Shown here in pieces: positions 55,804-64,000 of a DNA stretch of 64,000 bases (position 1 is its first letter; every line of letters begins with the position of its first letter). Source of the stretch: Cupriavidus sp. BIS7 (GTDB lineage: Bacteria > Pseudomonadota > Gammaproteobacteria > Burkholderiales > Burkholderiaceae). The stretch spans positions 22,157-86,156 of the forward strand of contig NZ_ALOU01000048.1 in NCBI RefSeq assembly GCF_000292345.1, given 5' to 3'. The position numbers and the translations under genes are program-made. The notes beneath the pieces were generated by a model. That model made no database searches. It was not told the DNA's origin and saw nothing but the letters and a program-made list of their open reading frames with translations.

Positions 55804-58641
55804 TCAGTGATGATCGGGAATGGTTTCGTCCAGCGCTTCGGGCTCGATGGCCGGTGGATTGCCACGTGGCAGTGCCAGCGTGAAACGCGCGCCGGGCTGT
55901 GCGGCTTCGACCCAGATCCGGCCGCCGTGCGCCTGCATGATCGCCTCGCAGACGGCCAGGCCCAGCCCGACGCCGGTCGTGGCCGACTCCCGCTCGCCGC
56001 GCGTGAATTTCTCGAAAATGCGGCGCTCCTGCCCGGCAGGCACGCCCGGCCCTTCATCTTCCACGGACAGTTGCACCTCGTCGCCCACCACGGCGCCTCG
56101 GATACGGATGGCCGTCCCAGCGGGCGTGTACTTGGCCGCGTTCTCCAGCAGGTTGCACAGCACGCGCTCCATCAGCACGCCATCGCACTCCACCAGCGGC
56201 AGTTCGGACAGATCGAGTACCTGCACGCGATGCGCACCCATGGCGTCGCGCATCGATGCCAGCGCCGCGCCAACCAGTTCCTCCAGCGATTGCCAGCTGT
56301 GCTGCAATGCCACGTCGTGACGCTGCAGTCGCGCCATGTCCAGCAGGTTGACGACCATCGTGCGCATACGCTGCGCCTGGCCACGCATGGCCTCCACCGT
56401 TTCCGCCACGGCGGGCGCCAGCGGCGGCTCCGTGCGCTGCAGTGTCTCGGCCATGCCGATCAGCCCGGTCAGCGGCGTGCGCAGATCGTGCGATACCGCC
56501 GCAAGCAGCGAGCTGCGCAACCGCTCGGATTCAATCGACAGCAGCGCACGCTGCGCCACGTCGACATAGTGGAGCCGTTCGATGGCAATCGCGATCAGCG
56601 TGGCAAATACATCGGCCTGGCGGCGCAGTTCTGGTTCGGCCAGCGCGCGCCACGCGCTCGGCTCCACGGCCAGCACGCCGCGCGTCTGCATCGGCGCCTT
56701 CAGCGGCAGGTACAGCACGGTGCTGCCGGGCAACGTGTGCGTGCCGGTACCGGCGGGCTGGCCGTGGTCGAATACCCATTGCGCCAGCACCTTGTCGATG
56801 GCGTCGCCCTTGGCGGTGCGGGCTCCCGCTGTCTCACCGCCGGCAACCGTCATCAGGCGCCCCTGTTCCGAGACAAGGAAGAACGTTCCGTGCGCGTCGA
56901 AAGCCGCGCTCAGGAAGCGGCCGCCGATCTCGACGATCTGCTGCGTGGTCAGTGCCGCCGACAACTCGCGGGCCAGTTCATAGAGCGTGCGCGCGTCGGT
57001 TTCTCGGCGCACGGCCACCTGCGCCTGTTCGCGCAGCCCCGCCGTGAGCTGGCCGATCACAAGGCCGACCGCCAGCAGCACCAGGAACGTCAGCAGATAC
57101 TGCACGTCGCTGACCGCGAAAGACATGCGCGGCGGCACGAAGAAGAAATCGAAGGCGGCCACCGCAAGCACGGACGCCAGCGCCGCAGGCCCGCGGCCAT
57201 GGCGCAGCGCGACGCCAACCACCGCGACCAGGAACAGCATGGCGATATTGACGAGATCGAACCACGGCCGCGCCGCGGTCGACAGCAACGTGGCAGCGGC
57301 ACACCAGACCACGGCCCAGCCATAGTCGCGCCGGCGCGCACTCGCCAGTTCGGCCTCGGCCGCTTCGTCGGGCGCCGTGGCCGGCGCGGCTTCATGGGTA
57401 CGCGGCCGCAGATCGGCGCGCGTGGTATCGGCCGCCACACGGATCACATCGATCTCGGGACAGCCTGCGGCCAGCGCATCGGCAAACGTCTGCCGGCCGA
57501 ACAGCCGGTTGCCAGCGCCCAGCAGCGGCGACAGCGCACGCGCCAGCCATACACGCCCCTTGTCGATCCAGCTGCCTTCGGCATGCCAGTCGGCACGCGC
57601 GCGCCCGACAAGTACCTTGGTCAGGTTATGGCGCCGCACATAGCCCGCCACCGACTTGACCATGTCGTGCCCGGCCAGCGTCTCGGTGCGTGCGCCAAGT
57701 TCCTCGGCCAGTTGCATCGCTGCGCGCACGCGCGTGCGGACTTCGTCGGACAGCGGCATCAGCCGCGGCGTGGCAATCGTCACCACGTGCCAGTCGCAAT
57801 CAAGCTGACCGGCCAGCCGCCGCGCGCTGCGCACCACCTGCTCGGCATCGTCGCCGGTGCCGATGCACGCCACCACGGCCTCGCGCGTACGCCAGACCGG
57901 CTCGATCGACTCGGCATGGCGATACGCGCGCACGTCGTCATCGACACGGTCGGCGGTACGGCGCAGCGCCAGTTCGCGCAGCGCGATCAGGTTGCCCTTG
58001 CGGAAGAAATTGCGCGCGGCATGGCGCGCCTGTTCGGGCAGATAGACCTTGCCCTCGCGCAGCCGGCGCAGCAGTTCGTCGGCGGGCAGATCCACCAGCA
58101 CCACTTCGTCGGCACCGTCGAACACCGCATCGGGCACGGTCTCCCAGACGCGCACGCCAGTGATGCCGCCGACGGCCTGATTGAGGCTGTCCAGATGCTG
58201 CACGTTGACCGTGGTCCAGACATCGATGCCGGCGGCCTGCAGTTCCTGGATATCCTGCCAGCGCTTTGGATGGCGGCTGCCCGCCGCATTCGAATGCGCG
58301 AGTTCGTCGACGAGGATCAGCGCGGGCCGCCGCGCCAGCGCGCCGTCGAGATCGAACTCGGTCAGCACCCTGTCGCGATACGGCACGTCGCGCAGCGGCA
58401 GACGGTCTAGCCCTTCAAGCAGCGATTCGGTTTCCGCACGGCCGTGGGTTTCGACCACGCCCACCGCAACATCCACGCCCTGCTCGCGCAGCGCGCGCGC
58501 CGCGGTGAGCATGGCAAACGTCTTGCCGACACCAGCCGATGCGCCGAAGTACACGCGCAACTTGCCACGCGCGGCGCGCACGCTCTCCGCCTGCATGCGT
58601 TGCAGCAGGGCATCGGGGTCCGGGCGGGCGGCGTCTGTCAT
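55804..58641 (-). CDS. kdpD: KdpD potassium sensor histidine kinase
   Basis: The 945-residue protein shows all KdpD modules: N-terminal KdpD domain with Walker A GASAGVGKT, a Usp-like domain (about 250-390), four membrane helices (DUF4118, about 430-540), GAF-like linker, HisKA with His in AVSHDLRTPL, and HATPase with NLLENAAKYTP and GVGLGLAV. ATG 58641 is chosen over an upstream ATG. A paired inverted repeat lies just upstream, between it and kdpC. Confidence 0.96.
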   Translation of the reverse strand: MTDAARPDPDALLQRMQAESVRAARGKLRVYFGASAGVGKTFAMLTAARALREQGVDVAVGVVETHGRAETESLLEGLDRLPLRDVPYRDRVLTEFDLDGALARRPALILVDELAHSNAAGSRHPKRWQDIQELQAAGIDVWTTVNVQHLDSLNQAVGGITGVRVWETVPDAVFDGADEVVLVDLPADELLRRLREGKVYLPEQARHAARNFFRKGNLIALRELALRRTADRVDDDVRAYRHAESIEPVWRTREAVVACIGTGDDAEQVVRSARRLAGQLDCDWHVVTIATPRLMPLSDEVRTRVRAAMQLAEELGARTETLAGHDMVKSVAGYVRRHNLTKVLVGRARADWHAEGSWIDKGRVWLARALSPLLGAGNRLFGRQTFADALAAGCPEIDVIRVAADTTRADLRPRTHEAAPATAPDEAAEAELASARRRDYGWAVVWCAAATLLSTAARPWFDLVNIAMLFLVAVVGVALRHGRGPAALASVLAVAAFDFFFVPPRMSFAVSDVQYLLTFLVLLAVGLVIGQLTAGLREQAQVAVRRETDARTLYELARELSAALTTQQIVEIGGRFLSAAFDAHGTFFLVSEQGRLMTVAGGETAGARTAKGDAIDKVLAQWVFDHGQPAGTGTHTLPGSTVLYLPLKAPMQTRGVLAVEPSAWRALAEPELRRQADVFATLIAIAIERLHYVDVAQRALLSIESERLRSSLLAAVSHDLRTPLTGLIGMAETLQRTEPPLAPAVAETVEAMRGQAQRMRTMVVNLLDMARLQRHDVALQHSWQSLEELVGAALASMRDAMGAHRVQVLDLSELPLVECDGVLMERVLCNLLENAAKYTPAGTAIRIRGAVVGDEVQLSVEDEGPGVPAGQERRIFEKFTRGERESATTGVGLGLAVCEAIMQAHGGRIWVEAAQPGARFTLALPRGNPPAIEPEALDETIPDHH

Positions 58642-58690
58642 CGTGAGTGGATTGTGCCACGCAGGCGTTCGCGGTGCGTGCATGCGCCTG

Positions 58691-58804
58691 CCCTCTCCCC
58701 CGGCCCCTCTCCCGCGCGCGGGAGAGGGGCGCCAACCATCAGCCTTTGATATCCCATCGGTGTTCGCCCCTCTCCCGCCTGCGGGAGAGGGGCGGGGGAG
58801 AGGG
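58691..58804. repeat. paired inverted repeat (REP-like), copy 2, inside kdp operon
   Basis: Same structure as the element at 46966, 114 bp, with both cccctctcccgc/gcgggagagggg hairpins and the outer arms. It fills most of the 187-bp kdpC-kdpD gap and may limit read-through or mark an mRNA processing point. Confidence 0.85.
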
Positions 58805-58828
58805 CCAGCGCTTCCACAACCATAAGCT

Positions 58829-59449
58829 CTATTTCAGCCCATCCAGCGCCAGATTCAACTTCAGCACGTTGACGGCCGGCTCGCCGAACACCGCCAGGCC
58901 CGGGCCTTCCGTGTTGGCCGCGATCAGCGCATCCACCTTGTCAAGCGGCACGCCACGCAGGCGCGCCACGCGTGCCGCCTGATAGCGCGCGGCGGCAGGG
59001 CTGATGTGCGGATCGAGGCCGCTGCCGGATGCCGTCACCAGGTCCACCGGCACCGGGTCCTTGTTCTCGGGATCCGCTTCGCGCAGCGCATCGATGCGAG
59101 CCTTCGCGGCATCGGTCAGCGCCGGGTTGGTCGGGCCCAGGTTCGAGCCGCCCGACGCCGTGCCGTTATAGGGCATCGGCGCGGTGGCCGACAGGCGGCC
59201 CCAGAAGTACTTCGGGTCCGAGAACGGCTGGCCGATCAGTTCGGAGCCGACGGTCTTGCCGTCCTTGACGATCAGCGAGCCGGCGGCCTGATGTGGGAAC
59301 ACGGCCCGGGCGATGCTCGTCACGACGCCCGGATAAAGCAGGCCGGTCACGGCCGACAGCACGATGAAAATGGTCAGCGCCGGGCGCAGCATGCCGGTCT
59401 GGCGCGGGGCCTCGGCAACAGCATTGGTTTGGGAAGTCATTTGCGTCAT
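58829..59449 (-). CDS. kdpC: potassium-transporting ATPase subunit KdpC
   Basis: The 206-residue protein has an N-terminal helix (about 23-43) and conserved KdpC motifs [31 protein letters not shown] and the C-terminal [13 protein letters not shown]. It stabilises the KdpFABC complex. GGAG before ATG 59449 supports the start. Confidence 0.95.
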   Translation of the reverse strand: MTQMTSQTNAVAEAPRQTGMLRPALTIFIVLSAVTGLLYPGVVTSIARAVFPHQAAGSLIVKDGKTVGSELIGQPFSDPKYFWGRLSATAPMPYNGTASGGSNLGPTNPALTDAAKARIDALREADPENKDPVPVDLVTASGSGLDPHISPAAARYQAARVARLRGVPLDKVDALIAANTEGPGLAVFGEPAVNVLKLNLALDGLK

Positions 59450-59470
59450 TGCGGATTCTCCGTGCGGTGC

Positions 59471-61702
59471 TCAGACCCAGCCGAACATCGTCAGCAACAG
59501 GTCGATCAGCTTGATCCCGACAAACGGCACCAGGATGCCGCCCAGCCCGTAGATCAGCAGGTTGCGGCGCAGCAGCACGGCTGCCCCGAGCGGGCGATAC
59601 ACCACGCCGCGCAGCGAAAGCGGGATCAGCGCGACGATGATCAGTGCATTGAAGATCACCGCGGACATGATGGCTGATGACGGCGTCGACAGGTGCATCA
59701 CGTTCAGCTGGTTCAGCTGCGGATAGGTGGTGGCGAACGCGGCCGGGATGATCGCGAAATACTTGGCCACGTCGTTTGCCACGCTGAACGTGGTCAGCGA
59801 TCCGCGCGTCATCAGCATCTGCTTGCCGATCTCGACGATCTCGATCAGCTTGGTCGGATTGCTGTCGAGGTCGACCATGTTGCCGGCCTCGCGCGCGGCC
59901 TGCGTGCCGCTGTTCATCGCCACGGCCACGTCTGCCTGCGCCAGCGCCGGTGCATCGTTGGTGCCGTCGCCGGTCATCGCCACCAGGCGGCCATCCTTCT
60001 GGTACTGGCGGATCAGCGCAAGCTTGGCTTCGGGCGTGGCCTCTGCCAGGAAGTCATCCACGCCGGCCTCGGCCGCGATCGACGCGGCGGTCAGGCGGTT
60101 GTCACCGGTGATCATCACCGTGCGGATGCCCATCTTGCGCAGTTCGCCAAAACGCTCGCGGATGCCGGTCTTGACGATGTCCTTGAGCTCCACCACGCCG
60201 AGTACGCGCACGCGTTCCTCGGTGCCTTCGGCGATGGCTTCGGCCACCACCAGCGGCGTGCTGCCCGCACGCGCGACGTCGTCGACGGCTTGCATCACCA
60301 CTTCGGGAAACTTGCCAGCGCGTTCGGTCACGTAGCGCCGCACCGCATCGGCGGAGCCCTTGCGCACGCTGCGCACGAACTTGCCGTTGGCCACGTCGAC
60401 GCCGCTCATGCGCGTCTGCGCGGTGAACGGGATAAACACCGGCGCGGCCAGGCCCTTGTCGCCCATCTCCGGCGCATTCACACCGATCTGCTGGCGAGCC
60501 AGCGCGACGATGCTGCGGCCTTCCGGCGTTTCATCGGCCAGCGACGACAGCCACGCGGCTTCCGCAAGCTGCTGATCGGTGACGCCGGGCGCGCAGATAA
60601 AGCGCGATGCCTGGCGGTTACCGTGCGTGATCGTGCCGGTCTTGTCGAGCAGCAGTACGTCGACATCGCCCGCCGCTTCCACGGCACGGCCCGACGTGGC
60701 AATCACGTTCGCTTCCATCATGCGGCTCATGCCCGCCACACCGATGGCCGAGAGCAGGCCGCCGATTGTCGTGGGGATCAGGCAGACCAGCAGCGCCACC
60801 AGCACCGTGACAGAAACCGGCACGCCGGCCTTGGTCACAAGCACGCTATAGAGCGAGTACGGCTGCAGCGTGGCGGTGGCCAGCAGCAGCACCAGCGTCA
60901 GACCCACCAGCAGGATCGTCAGCGCCAGTTCGTTCGGCGTCTTCTGACGCTTGGCGCCTTCGACCATGCTGATCATGCGGTCGATGAAGCTTTCGCCCGG
61001 ATTGGCCGTGATGCGCACGATGATCCAGTCCGACAGCACACGCGTGCCGCCGGTGACGGACGAAAAATCCCCGCCCGATTCGCGGATGACCGGCGCCGAT
61101 TCACCAGTGATGGCGCTTTCATCGACCGATGCCACGCCTTCGATCACTTCACCGTCGCCGGGGATCATGTCACCGGCTTCGATCAGCACGACATCGCCAC
61201 GGCGCAGTTCGGTGGCCACACGCTGCTCCGTGGCACCCTGTGCACGGGCATCGCGGTGGCCAACCCGCACCACGCGCGCCATGGTGGTCGTCTTGAGCCC
61301 GCGCAGCGCGGCGGCCTGCTGCTTGCTGCGGCCTTCGGCCAGCGCTTCGGCAAAGTTCGCGAACAGCACGGTGAACCACAGCCATACCGTCACGGCCAGG
61401 ATGAAGCCAGCCGATTCGCCACCCGCCGTTGGATGCAGCCAGGCGCGTGCACACAGGATCGAGGTGAGGATGCTGCCCGCGTAGACGACGAACATCACCG
61501 GATTGCGAAGCTGGTCGCGCGGATTCAGCTTGCGGAATGCGTCGGCAATGGCCGGCTTGACCAGCTCCGGCGAGAACATGCCGCGCGATGGGCGCGGATG
61601 GCTCGGCATGCCGCCGCCGACCATTGACGTGGTACCCGGAGCCGGATTGCGCGACGCTGCGCCGCCAGCGGTGGTGCGTGTCGCGGTGGATTGTTGTTGC
61701 AT
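59471..61702 (-). CDS. kdpB: potassium-transporting ATPase subunit KdpB
   Basis: The 743-residue P-type ATPase has the phosphorylation motif [20 protein letters not shown]-type [10 protein letters not shown] and [10 protein letters not shown]. The N-terminal 45 residues are a low-complexity Thr/Ala/Gly extension. It provides ATP hydrolysis for K+ import. It follows kdpA by 16 bp. Confidence 0.97.
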   Translation of the reverse strand: MQQQSTATRTTAGGAASRNPAPGTTSMVGGGMPSHPRPSRGMFSPELVKPAIADAFRKLNPRDQLRNPVMFVVYAGSILTSILCARAWLHPTAGGESAGFILAVTVWLWFTVLFANFAEALAEGRSKQQAAALRGLKTTTMARVVRVGHRDARAQGATEQRVATELRRGDVVLIEAGDMIPGDGEVIEGVASVDESAITGESAPVIRESGGDFSSVTGGTRVLSDWIIVRITANPGESFIDRMISMVEGAKRQKTPNELALTILLVGLTLVLLLATATLQPYSLYSVLVTKAGVPVSVTVLVALLVCLIPTTIGGLLSAIGVAGMSRMMEANVIATSGRAVEAAGDVDVLLLDKTGTITHGNRQASRFICAPGVTDQQLAEAAWLSSLADETPEGRSIVALARQQIGVNAPEMGDKGLAAPVFIPFTAQTRMSGVDVANGKFVRSVRKGSADAVRRYVTERAGKFPEVVMQAVDDVARAGSTPLVVAEAIAEGTEERVRVLGVVELKDIVKTGIRERFGELRKMGIRTVMITGDNRLTAASIAAEAGVDDFLAEATPEAKLALIRQYQKDGRLVAMTGDGTNDAPALAQADVAVAMNSGTQAAREAGNMVDLDSNPTKLIEIVEIGKQMLMTRGSLTTFSVANDVAKYFAIIPAAFATTYPQLNQLNVMHLSTPSSAIMSAVIFNALIIVALIPLSLRGVVYRPLGAAVLLRRNLLIYGLGGILVPFVGIKLIDLLLTMFGWV

Positions 61703-61718
61703 GCGATTCTCCGCAGGA

Positions 61719-63551
61719 TTACTTGGCAGCCGCGGTGACTGCCGCGGGCTGCAGTTGCTCTGCCACCGGGCCCAGGGCCAGCGCAGGCACATAGGTCAGT
61801 GCGCCAACCAGCAGCACCGATCCAACGAGCAGGACGACAAACAGCGGGCCATGCGTGGGCATGGTGCCGGTCGTGACCGGCGTGCGGCGCTTGGCGGCCA
61901 GCGATCCGGCCATCGCCAGAACCGGCACGATGATCCAGAAGCGGCCAAACCACATCGCCGCGGCCAGCAGCGTGTTGTAGAACGGCGTGTTCGCGGACAG
62001 GCCGGCAAAGGCGCTGCCGTTGTTGTTCGATGCCGATGAAAGCGCGTACAGGATTTCCGAGAATCCATGCGTACCGGGATTGAACACACCCGCCCGGCCA
62101 GGCTCGAACATCACGGCAATAGCCGTACCCACGAGCACGAGCAGCGGCGTGACCAGGATCGCCACGGCCGTCATCTTCATCTCGTAGGTTTCGATCTTCT
62201 TGCCGAGGTACTCGGGTGTGCGTCCGATCATCAGGCCCGCGATGAACACGGCCAGCACGGCGTACACGAGCATGCCGTAGAGGCCAGAGCCCACGCCGCC
62301 GAACACCACCTCGCCCAGTTGCATCAGCAGCATCGGCACCAGCCCGCCAATGGCGGTGAACGAATCGTGCATGGCGTTGACCGCGCCGCACGATGCCGAC
62401 GTGGTGATCGTGGCGAACAGCGAAGTGGCCGAAATGCCGAAGCGCACCTCCTTGCCTTCCATGTTGCCGCCGGCCTGCAGCGCGGACGCGGCATGATCGA
62501 TCGGCAGCGAAGACAACGCCGCGGTGATGTGCTGCTCGGACGCCATCGCCGCCACGGCCATCACGACGAAGATCACCGTCATCGAGGCCAGCACCGCCAC
62601 CCCCTGACGCCGGTCGCGCACCATCTCGCCAAACGTGAAGCACAGTGCGGTAGGGATCAGGAAGATCGACAGCATCTGGATGAAGTTGGCCAGCGGCGTC
62701 GGGTTTTCATACGGGTGCGCCGAGTTCGCGTTGAAGAAGCCGCCACCGTTGGTGCCGAGCATCTTGATCGCTTCCTGGGACGCCACCGGCCCCATCGCCA
62801 GCGTCTGCGTGGCCGTCTTCATCGATTCGGTCACGGGCTTGCCTTCCTTGTCGAGCACGGGCTGCCCCGCCGCATCGACCTTCGGCTGCGTGTACTCGAC
62901 AGCCGTGACGAGGTTCACGTCCTTGTAGCTGTCAAAGTTCTGGATCACACCCTGGCTGACCAGCAGCAATGCAGTGATGACCGACAGCGGCAGCAGCACA
63001 TAGAGCGTGGTGCGCGTCATGTCCACCCAGAAATTGCCGATCGTTGCCGAGGTATGGCGCGCGAATCCGCGGATCAGCGCGAACACCACGGCAATGCCAG
63101 TGGCTGCCGAGAAGAAGTTCTGCACCGTCAACGCGAGCATCTGCGTCAGGTAGCTCATCGTCGACTCGCCGGCATAGCCCTGCCAGTTCGTGTTGGTGAC
63201 AAAGCTGATGGCCGTATTGAACGACGAATCGGGCGATACCGCGCCGAAGCCCTGCGGGTTCAGCGGCAGCATGCCCTGCACGCGCTGGATCGCGTAGACC
63301 GCGATCACGCCGATCACGTTGAACACGAGCACGGCGATGGCGTACTGCTTCCAGCCCATCTCGGCGTCGGCGCGCACGCCGGCCACGCGGTACAGCGCGC
63401 GTTCGATGGGCCGGCCCCAGGCGGTCAGGCCGAAATTGCCCTCCTCGACAGCGCGACGCATGTAACGCCCGAGGAACGGCCCCACCGCAAACAGGACGGC
63501 GATGTACAGGACCAGAAGTCCGGTGAACTGAGTGAAATGTGGCGTCGACAT
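61719..63551 (-). CDS. kdpA: potassium-transporting ATPase subunit KdpA
   Basis: The 610-residue protein has about ten helices and KdpA selectivity-filter segments such as [29 protein letters not shown] and [15 protein letters not shown]. It forms the K+ channel-like subunit. Its ATG overlaps the kdpF stop (TGATG). Confidence 0.97.
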   Translation of the reverse strand: MSTPHFTQFTGLLVLYIAVLFAVGPFLGRYMRRAVEEGNFGLTAWGRPIERALYRVAGVRADAEMGWKQYAIAVLVFNVIGVIAVYAIQRVQGMLPLNPQGFGAVSPDSSFNTAISFVTNTNWQGYAGESTMSYLTQMLALTVQNFFSAATGIAVVFALIRGFARHTSATIGNFWVDMTRTTLYVLLPLSVITALLLVSQGVIQNFDSYKDVNLVTAVEYTQPKVDAAGQPVLDKEGKPVTESMKTATQTLAMGPVASQEAIKMLGTNGGGFFNANSAHPYENPTPLANFIQMLSIFLIPTALCFTFGEMVRDRRQGVAVLASMTVIFVVMAVAAMASEQHITAALSSLPIDHAASALQAGGNMEGKEVRFGISATSLFATITTSASCGAVNAMHDSFTAIGGLVPMLLMQLGEVVFGGVGSGLYGMLVYAVLAVFIAGLMIGRTPEYLGKKIETYEMKMTAVAILVTPLLVLVGTAIAVMFEPGRAGVFNPGTHGFSEILYALSSASNNNGSAFAGLSANTPFYNTLLAAAMWFGRFWIIVPVLAMAGSLAAKRRTPVTTGTMPTHGPLFVVLLVGSVLLVGALTYVPALALGPVAEQLQPAAVTAAAK

Positions 63552-63640
63552 CAGAATTTCTCCGGCCGGAACAACGCGACAAGCAGGTAGATGAAGATCG
63601 CGACGGCCAGGCCGGCGCTAAGCAGATCGGTCCAGTCCAT
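63551..63640 (-). CDS. kdpF: potassium-transporting ATPase subunit KdpF
   Basis: This 29-residue peptide, one membrane helix with the ending FRPEKF, matches KdpF, which ends in LFxPExF in most bacteria. Its start overlaps the stop of the 53-residue ORF before it and its stop overlaps the kdpA start, so the three are translated in series. It stabilises the complex in the inner membrane. Confidence 0.92.
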   Translation of the reverse strand: MDWTDLLSAGLAVAIFIYLLVALFRPEKF

Positions 63641-63801
63641 CACAGCCCCCTGTCGTCAGCAGCGTGTTTGGAGGTGGCGGCGGTATCGTCAACGCCACCG
63701 CGCCCGGTGGGCAGATTGGCGCCCAGCGCGGCGCACAGGGCCAGCAGCGCGCCCGTCAACGCGCCGAAGACCAGCAATACGAGGAAGTAGATCCCGTCCA
63801 T
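63640..63801 (-). CDS. 53-residue single-helix membrane ORF coupled to kdpF, unrecognised
   Basis: The ORF reads MDGIYFLVLLVFGALTGALL, then LCAALGANLPTGRGGVDD and an acidic tail. One helix (about 4-27) and an inside-outside charge pattern suggest an inner membrane peptide. It ends in TGATG with the kdpF start, so translation is coupled. I know no named family; a regulatory or accessory subunit of KdpFABC is possible. It is the first gene of the operon as far as the window shows. Confidence 0.7.
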   Translation of the reverse strand: MDGIYFLVLLVFGALTGALLALCAALGANLPTGRGGVDDTAATSKHAADDRGL

Positions 63802-63892
63802 GGCATGTGCAGGTGTTCACACCTGACTCAGTGATTCACGGCTAGCAGGTTAGGGATCGGCGGGTAAAAACGGGATAGAGAGGGGGGAGGGG

Positions 63893-63915
63893 GGTGTAAA
63901 CGAAATATAAAAATG
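63893..63915 (-). promoter_or_regulatory. candidate KdpE binding site upstream of the kdp operon
   Basis: Read on the minus strand the sequence is CATTTTTATA-TTTCG-TTTACACC. As I recall it, the E. coli KdpE site reads ATTTTTATAC followed by a T-tract and TTTACACC, so the two flanks match almost exactly and only the centre differs. It lies 92-114 bp upstream of the first ATG of the operon, suitable for activation. Confidence 0.6.
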
Positions 63916-63967
63916 GGGGACGGCGGCGTCGACGGAACCGGGAGACTGCCGGCCGCCGTTATGCGCT

Positions 63968-64000
63968 CCCCTCGCCCACGTAGTGGGAGAGGGGTTGGGG
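63968..64000. repeat. partial paired inverted repeat, copy 3, at window edge
   Basis: Cccctcgcccac/gtgggagagggg-type arms followed by ttgggg resemble the first hairpin of the 46966 and 58691 elements, with a different loop. The window ends before a second hairpin could be seen. Confidence 0.55.

Overview
The window is a GC-rich (by eye mid-60s % G+C) beta-proteobacterial chromosome segment. Gene content and order point to the Burkholderiales, most likely Cupriavidus or a close Ralstonia relative: a PhaM-type PHB granule protein next to a patatin, a two-gene cobalamin methionine synthase, a BirA without a DNA-binding domain beside CoaX, a DUF3567 protein, and the mreBCD-mrdA-rodA and gatCAB blocks. 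Species assignment is inference. Most of the window is ordinary core chromosome.

Layout. 0-5.3 kb: a small secreted low-complexity protein, split metH, and a rhodanese with a good sigma70 promoter. 5.3-10.8 kb: DUF3567, a PcaD-like lactonase, DUF3108, an IclR regulator divergent from a fumarylacetoacetase-family hydrolase, and an atypical crotonase behind a promoter that overlaps a perfect inverted repeat. 10.8-17.2 kb: phaM-patatin, a di-iron ferritin-like protein, rfaE2, a SPOR protein, coaX and birA. 17.3-22.2 kb: an Mla-type lipid ABC operon (permease with STAS-like N-terminus, ATPase, MCE protein, lipoprotein) followed by a VanZ protein. 22.2-27.1 kb: a compact pyroglutamate operon, pxpB-pxpC-pxpA-DUF969-DUF979-pcp.

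27.4-29.3 kb is the clearest accessory insert: three overlapping genes of visibly lower GC encoding a PAAR spike protein, a Tae4 peptidoglycan amidase effector, and an unrecognised three-helix membrane protein whose cysteine-bearing C-terminal domain is predicted to face the periplasm. I read it as an orphan type VI secretion effector/immunity cassette with an unusual immunity candidate. It sits between the pxp operon and lipA.

29.4-46.9 kb: lipB-lipA, DUF2917, a GcvA-type LysR regulator, xerC-DUF484, the cell-shape operon mreB-mreC-mreD-mrdA-rodA, and divergently gatC-gatA-(lipoprotein)-(hydrolase)-gatB. The 0.96-kb mreB/gatC gap carries an 84-bp three-tier nested palindrome. 47-54.2 kb: a transglutaminase / permuted ATP-grasp-alpha-E fusion / transglutaminase-DUF2126 cluster, a conserved but functionally open peptide-ligation-like system. 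54.2-64 kb: a Sel1-repeat protein and the complete kdp potassium system, including kdpF, a 53-residue ORF translationally coupled in front of kdpF, and an upstream sequence resembling the E. coli KdpE box. Paired inverted repeats of one family occur after gatB, inside kdp between kdpC and kdpD, and at the right edge. I saw no tRNA, rRNA, CRISPR array, transposase or prophage genes.
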